NCBI GenBank assembly: GCA_900545785.1
Contig: URAA01000007.1
Span: forward strand, 1-25,242
DNA from: an uncultured Dialister sp.
GTDB taxonomy: Bacteria > Bacillota > Negativicutes > Veillonellales > Dialisteraceae
DNA: 25,242 nt
Direction of reading: 5' to 3'
Each line of letters starts with the position of its first letter. Position 1 is the stretch's first letter. Shown piece by piece: positions 1 through 7,230 of the stretch. The notes under the pieces were generated by a model. That model was not told where the DNA came from and did not search any database. It worked only from the letters and a program-made list of their open reading frames with translations. Both the position numbers and the translations under genes were made by a program.

Positions 1-2521
1 CACCGACTTGGAGTGTTTTGTAATTTCCTTTGAATCCGTCGCTTCCGTCACGGGAGAGGCGTTTATAAATAAATCTTGCCCAGAGTCCTTCTTCTTCTCC
101 TTCTCTCAGGTCGCCCAGTCTTTTCAGGAGTGTATCGTCATCTCTCCAGAGAGCAAAGGCAGCGCTGTAAGCAGAGCCGGGAACGAGACCGTTGTCATTG
201 ATGGTGTTGTCTTTATCTCCGTCAAGGGTGAGATACCAGTTGTCATATCCTGCATATTCCGTTTCTGTCTCGTCCGTTTCTTTTTTGACGAGAAGGTTTG
301 TGTTGTATATTTTCTTTGTATTCGTTACTTCAACGGATTCATCTTCCGTGAAAGAGGAAGTTCCTGCCGCAACGGAAGCAAAGTACAGCTTATTGTCCGT
401 CGTCATGGTGCCAACACTGCTGTCGGGAGCAAGGGATAATTTATAAGTTCCGCTTCCGCCGTCGGCAATGAGGAAATCGCTTCCGTCCCCGTCTCTGTAA
501 GTAGCCACCGCATCATCCTGATAGGTGAGATCCATGAGGAAAGTACCGCTTCCTTCCAGAGAGGATACTTTCAGATGATGAGCATCTCCTGCAAGGGATA
601 CGATGCTGTCGTCGCTCATGGAGAGTGTTCCCGCTTCGCTGTCGGCGGTCACATTCCAAAGAGAAGCGTTTTCAAGGGAAATATTGGCTCCGCCTGCTCC
701 GTCACCTGTAGAAGAACCGTTCCAGATGCTTCCGTTCTTCAAAGAAATATCTGCCGTCCCTGCGGTGGTCGTAAGATTTCCGTTCCAGAGAGAAGCATTA
801 TCAAATTCCAGAACCGTCGTGCCTGCGGTCGTCACATCTCCCGTGAGGGATGAATTTGTCCCCGTATAAGATGCGTTGAGCGTATTATTTGCTCTCGTCA
901 AAATATTACCCGTATGGGCTGCATTGGCTCCCGTGAGACTCAGATTCACCGTATTTTCCGTAGCATAGACCCATACATCGCCATCCAATTTCCCGTTCTC
1001 TCCGGAAAGGTTCACCGTTACGGTGCTCTTCTTACCTGAGGCAACTATAGCACTTATCGTGCCGTCTTCATCTGTATGTCCCGTCATCACTGCATTTTTA
1101 CCGGAAAGATCCACAGTAATGACTCCACTGGTTTCAGTCGCAGGATAAAAGGGATCTTTTCTACCCGTATACAGTCCGCTTGTCAGTGTACTGTCGTCGC
1201 CGGACATGGTGAGATGCACTTCGCCCCCTCGAGTAGCAAAGATATTTCCTTCCACCGATCCTTTCTTTCCTTCGATTGAAATATCGATAATCCCATTCGA
1301 TTCAGCTTTCATCAAGCCGGGCTGTTTCCATTTTTGCTTGTCAAAAAAGGATTGACTCATGGAAAAATTATCCCCTGTGGATTTGATCGTTACATGACCT
1401 TCGTATTCCGCCTGTGTATCACCGCGGATAAAGGAATCATTGCCGGTGATATTAAATTCCGCCTGTCCTCCGCTTTGAGCGTAGATTACCTGTCTTGCAA
1501 AAGTACTGGTTCCCAGAGAATTCAAATAGGATCCGTCTTTCGTCATGTTAACCAATACTTTCGAATTGGTTCTGACATCAACCAGCCCCGATATCTGAAC
1601 CAGCACGTTCTCTCTGTTATCTTTATTAATTACCACGTTTGTTCCGTAAGTACCGTCACCATTGGCCGTATGAATACTATTTACCGGGTACTCATTATCT
1701 TCATTGAGAGAATCAAAAATCTTTACCGTATCTCCATCGATGAAAACATCCCCTTCCTGCGCCCCTACTGTACCAACGATATCGATATCTTTTGCTTTCA
1801 GATCAACCGTAAACTTTGTATCTTTGCCTTTCCCTGAATGAATAGCTTTCGATTCGGAGGTAAGCTTGATCGTATCCGCTTCGATAGAAATACCTGTTCC
1901 TACCGGACCCCAGCCTTCTTCAGGATCAGGTGGAAATGAAGAATATATTGAATTTCCGATAGCTGCACGGGGATCCATCCCTGCTTCCGCGGTAATATCG
2001 ACGATGCTTCCTTCTCCGCCCTTCACGGTGATACCGCCGCCGTTGTCCACCATGCCGTATCCGCCTTCTCTTGCAGTGATTTTCAGATTCTTAAATCCGC
2101 TGATATCCACCGTTCCGTTTCCCTGTGTGTAGACCGCATCATTATTGGCGGTGATATTGATATCTCCGCTGACATTGATCTTTGTCGCATCCCCGTCCCC
2201 GTCATCGATGATTCCTTTGTCTGTCCATTCATCTCCCTTGAAATCTGCACTGACGGTCAAGTTCTTTGCCGTTACTTCCGCATTTCGGATTGCCGAACCG
2301 TCGCCCCGAGAACCGTCTGTCCAGTTGATGACGAGGTTCCGATCTGCATGATCATAAGACTTCATATCTCCTGCAGCACCGCCGCGGTTCGAGCTGACCA
2401 TTTGGTTTGTCAGGGTATCCGTATTGGTCGCTTCATCATACGTCGCTTGGGCGCTTACCCCCCCCAAAAAAATTCCGCCGATACTCAGTGCAAGCAGCAT
2501 CAATTTTGCATTTCTTTTCAT
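1..2521 (-). CDS. Autotransporter, passenger domain and start of the beta-barrel (3' end outside window)
   Basis: The minus frame stays open for 840 codons, from ATG at 2521 to the left edge, so the gene is cut by the window. AAGGAGAG lies 6 nt before the start. Residues 1-26 are a signal peptide (MKRNAKLMLLALSIGGIFLG, then VSAQA). The passenger (about 30-790) is rich in G, N, S, T and D, with short beta-strand repeats such as SLTGANAA, NLSGENGK and three copies of a NASLWNG/NGSIWNG-like unit, which suggests a beta-helix. From about residue 800 the sequence LGDLREGEEEGLWARF followed by GNYKTLQVG matches the onset of a classical (type Va) autotransporter barrel. The protein should be exported by Sec, insert in the outer membrane and display the passenger. 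The passenger's target cannot be read; adhesion is the usual guess. No protease catalytic motif was noticed. Confidence 0.88.
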   Translation of the reverse strand, partial: MKRNAKLMLLALSIGGIFLGGVSAQATYDEATNTDTLTNQMVSSNRGGAAGDMKSYDHADRNLVINWTDGSRGDGSAIRNAEVTAKNLTVSADFKGDEWTDKGIIDDGDGDATKINVSGDINITANNDAVYTQGNGTVDISGFKNLKITAREGGYGMVDNGGGITVKGGEGSIVDITAEAGMDPRAAIGNSIYSSFPPDPEEGWGPVGTGISIEADTIKLTSESKAIHSGKGKDTKFTVDLKAKDIDIVGTVGAQEGDVFIDGDTVKIFDSLNEDNEYPVNSIHTANGDGTYGTNVVINKDNRENVLVQISGLVDVRTNSKVLVNMTKDGSYLNSLGTSTFARQVIYAQSGGQAEFNITGNDSFIRGDTQAEYEGHVTIKSTGDNFSMSQSFFDKQKWKQPGLMKAESNGIIDISIEGKKGSVEGNIFATRGGEVHLTMSGDDSTLTSGLYTGRKDPFYPATETSGVITVDLSGKNAVMTGHTDEDGTISAIVASGKKSTVTVNLSGENGKLDGDVWVYATENTVNLSLTGANAAHTGNILTRANNTLNASYTGTNSSLTGDVTTAGTTVLEFDNASLWNGNLTTTAGTADISLKNGSIWNGSSTGDGAGGANISLENASLWNVTADSEAGTLSMSDDSIVSLAGDAHHLKVSSLEGSGTFLMDLTYQDDAVATYRDGDGSDFLIADGGSGTYKLSLAPDSSVGTMTTDNKLYFASVAAGTSSFTEDESVEVTNTKKIYNTNLLVKKETDETETEYAGYDNWYLTLDGDKDNTINDNGLVPGSAYSAAFALWRDDDTLLKRLGDLREGEEEGLWARFIYKRLSRDGSDGFKGNYKTLQVG

Positions 2522-2592
2522 TCTTTCTCTCCTTTTCTTATGAAATATAAAAGATATATAAAAATGGCAGCTGAACAAAAAAACGGATGCAT
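2518..2592 (-). CDS. Possible 24-residue leader peptide overlapping the autotransporter start
   Basis: A minus ORF reads MHPFFCSAAIFIYLLYFIRK then GEKE and stops at a TGA that overlaps the autotransporter ATG as ATGA (2518-2521). Its ATG is preceded by GGAGG only 2 nt away, which is too close for a normal ribosome binding site. The peptide is hydrophobic. The overlap could couple translation of the two ORFs, but the ORF may be chance. Confidence 0.2.
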   Translation of the reverse strand: MHPFFCSAAIFIYLLYFIRKGEKE

Positions 2593-2806
2593 CACCTCCG
2601 CATGTTTATTGACTCTGTCGTTCCCGCAACGCAGGGAAAAACGCATCAGGGAACAGATATAACAAAAACGGATTCACCGCTTCGTACCGAGAGAAAAGAA
2701 ATAAGGCTTCTTCCGCCTCATTCCATGAAAACAGGGGAGAACTTTCGATATCATCTCATGTATCTCCCGCAGAGCCTCTTTTCACAAAAAAGGCTTCTTT
2801 GTTATT

Positions 2807-2835
2807 ATTGTCGGATATTATTCATAGTAAGTCAA
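2807..2835 (-). promoter_or_regulatory. Promoter for the autotransporter gene
   Basis: On the minus strand, TTGACT (2830-2835) is followed after 17 nt by GACAAT (2807-2812). This is a good sigma-70 type -35 with a weaker -10. Transcription would start near 2800, giving a leader of about 280 nt. That leader holds the 14-mer shared with the TonB-receptor leader and a small overlapping ORF. Confidence 0.5.
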
Positions 2836-3007
2836 GGAACTTTTTCCCCGAGTGTAACAATTTTACCTGATTTTTTCATATTTTTTCTTTTTGCCCCGAT
2901 TGTCATATCATCAAAGCTTCCGATTCTTTTTCTCACGAAAGGATTTTCCATTTTTTCACCGCTTCATAAATTTTCTTTTCTCTGTTTTAAGAAATAAGGA
3001 AATAGAG

Positions 3008-3104
3008 GAGCAAATGATTTTAAAATCTTTCTTTTGTAAAAATGACACTCTTTCACAAAAATGGAAATGGTCGCCACAAAAAGGAAATGCAGGGATAAAA
3101 AAAG
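3008..3104. repeat. Repeat copy A of a ~97-bp intergenic element
   Basis: This stretch aligns without gaps to 5491-5588 over about 97 bp with roughly a dozen mismatches. It shares long identical blocks such as ATTTTAAAAT, CTTTTGTAAAAATGA and AAAAAGGAAATGCAGGGATA. It lies just past the terminator of the TonB-receptor gene and upstream of the autotransporter. Copy B has the same placement relative to the azoreductase terminator and the TonB-receptor gene. Confidence 0.8.
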
Positions 3105-3132
3105 AGATTTCCTCAATTTTATTTCCTTCATC

Positions 3133-3174
3133 AAAACAAAAAGGACAGCCCGATTTCTCAAGGCTGCCGCTTTT
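3133..3174 (-). terminator. Intrinsic terminator of the TonB-receptor gene
   Basis: Read on the minus strand, GGCAGCC, an 11-nt loop and GGCTGTCC (one bulge) are followed by TTTTTGTTTT. It begins about 10 nt past the receptor stop codon. The plus strand also has TTTTG after the stem, so it may be partly bidirectional. Confidence 0.75.
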
Positions 3175-3183
3175 GTATTTCAC

Positions 3184-5214
3184 TTAAAATTTATATTCAT
3201 AACCGAGCATAAAATTTCTTCCTTGGGTGATGTAGCCGTATTTGCTGTCGCTCGGTGCGGTGACCGTCGTGTAGTCGACTCGGTCAAGCAGGTTGTTTAC
3301 ATGGAAGAATACGCGATGCGCTTCCCCCGGTTCATAGGATATGTCCAAATCGGTGAACAGGGCGGGTTTCACTTTGGTCAGCCCGTTGTCGCCGTCATTG
3401 TAGCGGTATCCTAAGTAGTTGGCGGTCAATGCGCCTGTCCATTTATCTTTGTGATAGCGGATGGCGGAAGTCAGCTGGAAACGGTTGTCCGTATGGATCC
3501 AGTCTCCCACATTTCCCTGACTGTCCAGACTGCGTTCCGTCGGGTTGCTGTAAGCGATCCCCCATGAGGTGTCCAAGTAATCATTGTGATGAATGTCGGC
3601 GGAAATTTCGATGCCCGTGTTTTTGCTGTCCGTGTTGCTGTACTGTACGTCACCTGTGATGGGCGATCCGCTGAAGCTCTGTATGGAGTCTTTGATGTCA
3701 TAGTGGAAGAGCGCTATACGCCAAGATACATTCCCTCTGTTCAGCTTGTATCCCGTTTCATAATGTGTGCCGTGTTCGGGCTGTAAGTCTACATTGGGAA
3801 GCATGGCGGATCCGCCGAAGATCTTCGAGAGTTCGGGAAGGCGGAAGGATTTCCCCGCTTTGGCGTAGAAACTGCTGTTATCGTTGATTTCACGGATATA
3901 CTGAATTTCGGGAGTGAATTTGCTCTGGTTTGCCTGCACGGAATTGCTCTGCTTGCCGCTTACTGTTTCGGTGCTGATACCGCTCGCACGGCGGACGAAA
4001 GTTTCACGGCCATTGAAAATCAGCTGATCTTTTTCCGTCATGTTCCAATGATAGGATGCATAGATGGAGTAGATATCTCTGTTGTAACTGCCGAATTTCG
4101 CAGGCTGAGCAGGGATAGATCCCATTTTTTTCGTCCCTGCGCTTCTGACGTCCATGTCTTCTCGTTTGTAGGAAGCGCCGATGAGGAATGTATCGTCTCC
4201 TCTTGTATTGAATACCTGCTGGATGTTCAGGTTCGTATTATGTCCTTTACGCCAGCTGTATTGAATATTTTCCTTGATCGCTCCCGTTTTGGAAACAAAG
4301 GAAATCTGGTCATAATTTCTTTCCTGCGTACCGTAGGAAGCAAAAGCGGTCAGACCGTTTTTATCGTCGAAATCCAAAAGGAATGTATTGTTGTGATCTT
4401 CATATTTCTTCACTTGGTAGGGGCTTTTTGTGTACGACGAATCCATCTGGGAAATTGTGTTTTTCGTATTGACGTAGTTATGGCTGAATTTCCAGTTGTC
4501 ATTGATTGCATAGTTCCAGTAAACGCCCCTGTCTTCGCCTTTATTGTAGTCATACCACCGCTCCGACGTTTTCCCCATGGCGGTCACTTTGGTCGTGCTT
4601 GTGATGGGAGAAATGCCGCCGCGGTGTTCATAATAGGCGGAAACATTGAGTTTTCCCGTTCCCACATTCACATTATATCTTTGCTTATCATAATTTCCTG
4701 CCGATACTTTTACGCTGTTTCCTATACGGCTTTTGGTGATGATATTGATGACGCCCCCGGTCGCTTCCGATCCGTAGAGAACGGAACCGCCGCCGCGGAC
4801 GATTTCGATATGGTCGATCGCATCGGCACCGATGTCCTCCAGATTGTACTTGGCATCTTGGTTCATCGGCACGCCGTCCACCAGTACGAGGGTCCCCTTG
4901 TCCACACCGCGGATATTGATCTTGCTCGTCATGGAGCCCATGCTGATACCGTTCGGCAGCTGGGTGCTCGGAAAAAGGCCGAGAGAATTTCGAAGGACTT
5001 CAAAGGCGCTTCCTGCACCGCTCTGTTCGATTTCTTTTCGTTCAATGACTTCCACCGAAGCAGGTGTTTCCAAGTCGTAATTTTCCACCCTCTGGGCAGT
5101 GACGATCACCGGATTCAGTTCATACACATCGGCAGCAGATACGTTTTCCATGCCTCCGAATGCACCGAATGCCGTTGCGCATAAGATGACAGCTTTCAAA
5201 AATCTCCCTTTCAT
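3184..5214 (-). CDS. TonB-dependent outer membrane receptor
   Basis: Predicted 676-aa receptor for energised uptake of an iron chelate, haem, cobalamin or similar ligand; the ligand cannot be read. I chose ATG 5214 over the longer in-frame start at 5286 because GGAGGGA sits 7 nt upstream and a signal peptide follows at once (MKGRFLKAVILCATAF, cleavage near VSAA). A TonB box (NPVIVTAQR) is at about residues 33-41. A plug domain follows, with INIRGVDKGTLVLVDGVPM and EIVRGGGSVLYGSEATGGVI motifs. The rest is a 22-strand-type barrel with the FepA/BtuB-like ending VNNLLDRVDYTTV and a C-terminal Phe. The gene is monocistronic, with its own promoter and terminator. A Fur-like operator overlaps the transcription start, so iron control is plausible. 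Confidence 0.93.
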   Translation of the reverse strand: MKGRFLKAVILCATAFGAFGGMENVSAADVYELNPVIVTAQRVENYDLETPASVEVIERKEIEQSGAGSAFEVLRNSLGLFPSTQLPNGISMGSMTSKINIRGVDKGTLVLVDGVPMNQDAKYNLEDIGADAIDHIEIVRGGGSVLYGSEATGGVINIITKSRIGNSVKVSAGNYDKQRYNVNVGTGKLNVSAYYEHRGGISPITSTTKVTAMGKTSERWYDYNKGEDRGVYWNYAINDNWKFSHNYVNTKNTISQMDSSYTKSPYQVKKYEDHNNTFLLDFDDKNGLTAFASYGTQERNYDQISFVSKTGAIKENIQYSWRKGHNTNLNIQQVFNTRGDDTFLIGASYKREDMDVRSAGTKKMGSIPAQPAKFGSYNRDIYSIYASYHWNMTEKDQLIFNGRETFVRRASGISTETVSGKQSNSVQANQSKFTPEIQYIREINDNSSFYAKAGKSFRLPELSKIFGGSAMLPNVDLQPEHGTHYETGYKLNRGNVSWRIALFHYDIKDSIQSFSGSPITGDVQYSNTDSKNTGIEISADIHHNDYLDTSWGIAYSNPTERSLDSQGNVGDWIHTDNRFQLTSAIRYHKDKWTGALTANYLGYRYNDGDNGLTKVKPALFTDLDISYEPGEAHRVFFHVNNLLDRVDYTTVTAPSDSKYGYITQGRNFMLGYEYKF

Positions 5215-5341
5215 AAAAAATCCCTCCAAAAACCTTTCCAACAAAAAACACCTGTCATTCATAAAAAAGAGAAGAATCCCTTTCATCAGTCACGTTCTTA
5301 CTCAGAGCCTCTTTTCTTCTTAATGTATAACAAGTGCATTT

Positions 5342-5360
5342 ATAATTAATTATCATAATA
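5342..5360 (-). promoter_or_regulatory. Fur-box-like operator
   Basis: TATTATGATAATTAATTAT on the minus strand matches the classical 19-bp Fur box at 12 of 19 positions, with the central ATGATAAT intact. It overlaps the -10 and the predicted start of the TonB-receptor gene, where a repressor would block initiation. The region is AT-rich, which lowers specificity. Confidence 0.4.
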
Positions 5361-5386
5361 ATATCACATTAAAAGAATATCGTCAA
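5358..5386 (-). promoter_or_regulatory. Promoter of the TonB-receptor gene
   Basis: On the minus strand, TTGACG (5381-5386), a 17-nt spacer and TATTAT (5358-5363) with an upstream TGA (extended -10) make a near-ideal sigma-70 promoter. The start should fall near 5351, leaving a leader of about 137 nt before ATG 5214. Confidence 0.75.
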
Positions 5387-5603
5387 TATATTTTGTAATG
5401 AAATAATAATTATAAGAAGAGTTTTTATTAATTTTTCATTATGGAAAAGTCCCTTCGGACAGGAAAAAGTAATGAATTTATAGGAAAGCGGATCAAATTA
5501 TTTTAAAATCCTTCTTTTGTAAAAATGAAGCTCTTTCATAAAAATTGAAATGCTCGCCGTAAAAAGGAAATGCAGGGATAAAAAAGATGATTTTCCTTTC
5601 CTC
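5387..5603. other. Intergenic region between the azoreductase terminator and the TonB-receptor promoter
   Basis: No gene is seen. The region holds repeat copy B and a short GTCC-CTTC-GGAC hairpin at about 5452-5463. Confidence 0.5.
5491..5588. repeat. Repeat copy B of a ~97-bp intergenic element
   Basis: Direct repeat of 3008-3104 in the same orientation. It sits between the azoreductase terminator and the TonB-receptor promoter. It contains no ORF or strong dyad. The conserved ends are ATTTTAAAAT on one side and GGAAATGCAGGGATA on the other. Confidence 0.8.
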
Positions 5604-5640
5604 ATAAAAAAACTGCATGACATCGAGCAGTCACGCAGGA
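5604..5640 (-). terminator. Intrinsic terminator of the azoreductase-like gene
   Basis: On the minus strand, CTGCGTGAC, an 8-nt loop and GTCATGCAG (nine pairs, one a G-T wobble) are followed by TTTTTTTAT. It lies about 40 nt past the stop codon. Confidence 0.85.
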
Positions 5641-5681
5641 TTTTTCTATATTTTACCCTTCTCTTTGTTTACTGTCTGATC

Positions 5682-6329
5682 TTATTTTCCGTAAAATACC
5701 GGCAGGATTTTTTCTATTTCTTTTTCTACTTCCTGCAAAATAACGTTTTCATCGGCACTGGAACGGGCTGTCCCTTGGGCTCTCACGATATCATAGGAGT
5801 TAAATCCCATGATTTCCGTGAAAACTTCCTTCAAATAGTAGTTGGCAAAATCGAGGGGCGTGTAGCGGTCGTTATTGGTATACACCGAACCGCTTGCGAT
5901 CAGGGCAAGCACTTTGTAGTCATCGGTCATCAGGCCGACAGACCCTTCTTTTGTGTACTTGAACACTTCTCTTGCGATCAGAATATTGTCCATATAGTCT
6001 TTTAATCTTGAGGGAATGTTAAAATTGTGGACAGGGAGGGCGATCACAATCCTGTGGTGATCTTTGAATTGTTCAAGAAGTCGTCCGGATATTTCTGCCG
6101 TTTCTTTTTCGCTTTCCGTCAGACTTTCCCCTGCCATTTGTTTTCCCCAGACGGTCAAAAGTCCGCCGTATTCGATCCGCGGAATGTCCTCTTCGTAAAT
6201 ATTCAGTACCGTTACTTCTCCGTCAGGGCAATATTCCTTACATTTCTTTTGGAACATTTCTTTCAGTTTCATAGAATAATGGTCGGGATTTTTGAAATCC
6301 GGATGAGCGTTGATGATGAGTGTTTTCAT
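5682..6329 (-). CDS. Flavodoxin-fold NAD(P)H oxidoreductase, FMN-dependent azoreductase-like
   Basis: Predicted 215-aa soluble FMN enzyme that passes electrons from NAD(P)H to quinones or azo compounds. ATG 6329 is preferred to the in-frame ATG seven codons upstream because AAGGAGACCACC lies directly before it. The phosphate-binding start MKTLIINAHPDF and the internal PVHNFNIPSRLKDYMDN (the P-x-N-x-x-x-P-x-x-L-K-x-x-x-D motif) are typical of the AzoR/NQO1-like family. The length fits AzoR (about 200 aa). It has its own terminator. A 21-bp palindrome lies 32-52 nt upstream of the start and is a possible operator. Confidence 0.85.
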   Translation of the reverse strand: MKTLIINAHPDFKNPDHYSMKLKEMFQKKCKEYCPDGEVTVLNIYEEDIPRIEYGGLLTVWGKQMAGESLTESEKETAEISGRLLEQFKDHHRIVIALPVHNFNIPSRLKDYMDNILIAREVFKYTKEGSVGLMTDDYKVLALIASGSVYTNNDRYTPLDFANYYLKEVFTEIMGFNSYDIVRAQGTARSSADENVILQEVEKEIEKILPVFYGK

Positions 6330-6360
6330 GGTGGTCTCCTTAACCTTCAATTTGAATGAC

Positions 6361-6381
6361 CTATCCGGAATTTCCGGACAG
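6361..6381 (-). promoter_or_regulatory. Palindromic operator candidate upstream of the azoreductase-like gene
   Basis: Arms CTATCCGGAA and TTCCGGACAG flank a single T, forming an almost perfect 10-1-10 dyad with one mismatched pair. It sits between a TATAAT (minus, near 6416) and the gene start. Redox-responsive MarR, HxlR or TetR-type repressors often bind such dyads near azoreductase genes. No regulator gene is adjacent. Confidence 0.4.
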
Positions 6382-6459
6382 TTGGATTTTTATGGTGTTA
6401 AAAGGGAATAAAATATTATATAAAACGCTGCCTGCCACTATAAGAATCTTTTCTCGTTA

Positions 6460-7230
6460 TCACGGGCGCTTCATTTTAATGTCTTTGCTCATAAAATCAA
6501 AAGCAATTTCTTCTATGTCTTCTGCATCTAACGAATCAAGCACAGAGACCGCACCGTAACGGTTCAAATAAGACTCGCAGCACCGTCTGAAAACGGGTGT
6601 ACTTGCATTTCCCGTTTCTTCCTGAATCCGTTTCAACGCCGACAGCAGTCCTTTAACAATCGTTTTATTCATGCTCATAGCTTGATCAAACAAGTCTTTT
6701 TGAATTTGCTGTGCAGAAAGCAATATTTTCGTCAAATGATAAGGATCCCCTCCGTTCCTCTTCTTCTCTTCATCATAAGTCAAATAACCTGACCACCAAA
6801 GACGGGAAACAGCATTGTAATAACAAAGAGACGCCCGCCCTTCTGTAGCAAAGAACCTTTGATCTATACTGACTGTCCCGTCATCTTTTTTCCACCGTTT
6901 CAACACATAATCTTTGTATTCGATATGACAGAGCGCTGACCACAGCAGCGGATCAGATGCTTGAAGGGGAGTGATCTTATCTTTATATGCATCGTAAAGC
7001 ATTCGTATATTAATCAGATCGTCCCGGTTTTTTGATTCCGCATCATCACCGGAATAGTCTAAACCTATCTTCGGCACAACAATGGAAGACTCTTTACAAT
7101 ATTCATCTATTTCAGCATCAATAAAATATTTTTCCACCCACGATTCTTCACTGTAATAATTTTCCCTGTTATTCGATAAATCTTTTTTGAGAAGTTTATA
7201 AGCCTCCTTGGTAAAATAAATCAGATTCAT
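6460..7230 (-). CDS. Unknown protein resembling DUF6339, last gene of the island
   Basis: Predicted 256-aa soluble protein of unknown function. ATG 7230 overlaps the stop of the upstream gene as ATGA, with GGAGG 10 nt before it, so translation is probably coupled. The in-frame ATG at 7263 would lie inside the upstream gene and lacks a site. The middle is helical and aromatic: LWSALCHIEYKDYVLKRW, then AVSRLWWSGYLTYDEE, then DPYHLTKILLSAQQIQKDLF. This pattern resembles what I recall of the Pfam DUF6339 family, but I could not run a search. There is no membrane segment or recognisable catalytic motif. The position at the end of the GHKL ATPase operon suggests it works with that ATPase. Confidence 0.75.
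   Translation of the reverse strand: MNLIYFTKEAYKLLKKDLSNNRENYYSEESWVEKYFIDAEIDEYCKESSIVVPKIGLDYSGDDAESKNRDDLINIRMLYDAYKDKITPLQASDPLLWSALCHIEYKDYVLKRWKKDDGTVSIDQRFFATEGRASLCYYNAVSRLWWSGYLTYDEEKKRNGGDPYHLTKILLSAQQIQKDLFDQAMSMNKTIVKGLLSALKRIQEETGNASTPVFRRCCESYLNRYGAVSVLDSLDAEDIEEIAFDFMSKDIKMKRP

Larger units (their letters stand above)
2522..3132. other. Long intergenic region upstream of the autotransporter
   Basis: No convincing gene is seen apart from a speculative 24-codon leader ORF (2518-2592, minus). The region holds the autotransporter promoter (2807-2835), the long leader, and repeat copy A (3008-3104). On the minus strand the leader contains a CGGA...TCCG hairpin followed by a T-run near 2575-2600, which could act as an attenuator. 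Confidence 0.5.

Noticed and set aside
1334..1837. 167-codon plus ORF within the autotransporter
   Set aside because: Same codon register on the opposite strand of an 840-codon open frame with signal peptide and barrel motifs.
4048..5184. 378-codon plus ORF opposite the TonB receptor
   Set aside because: Antisense shadow of a receptor with clear TonB box, plug and barrel; no ribosome site or recognisable domain.
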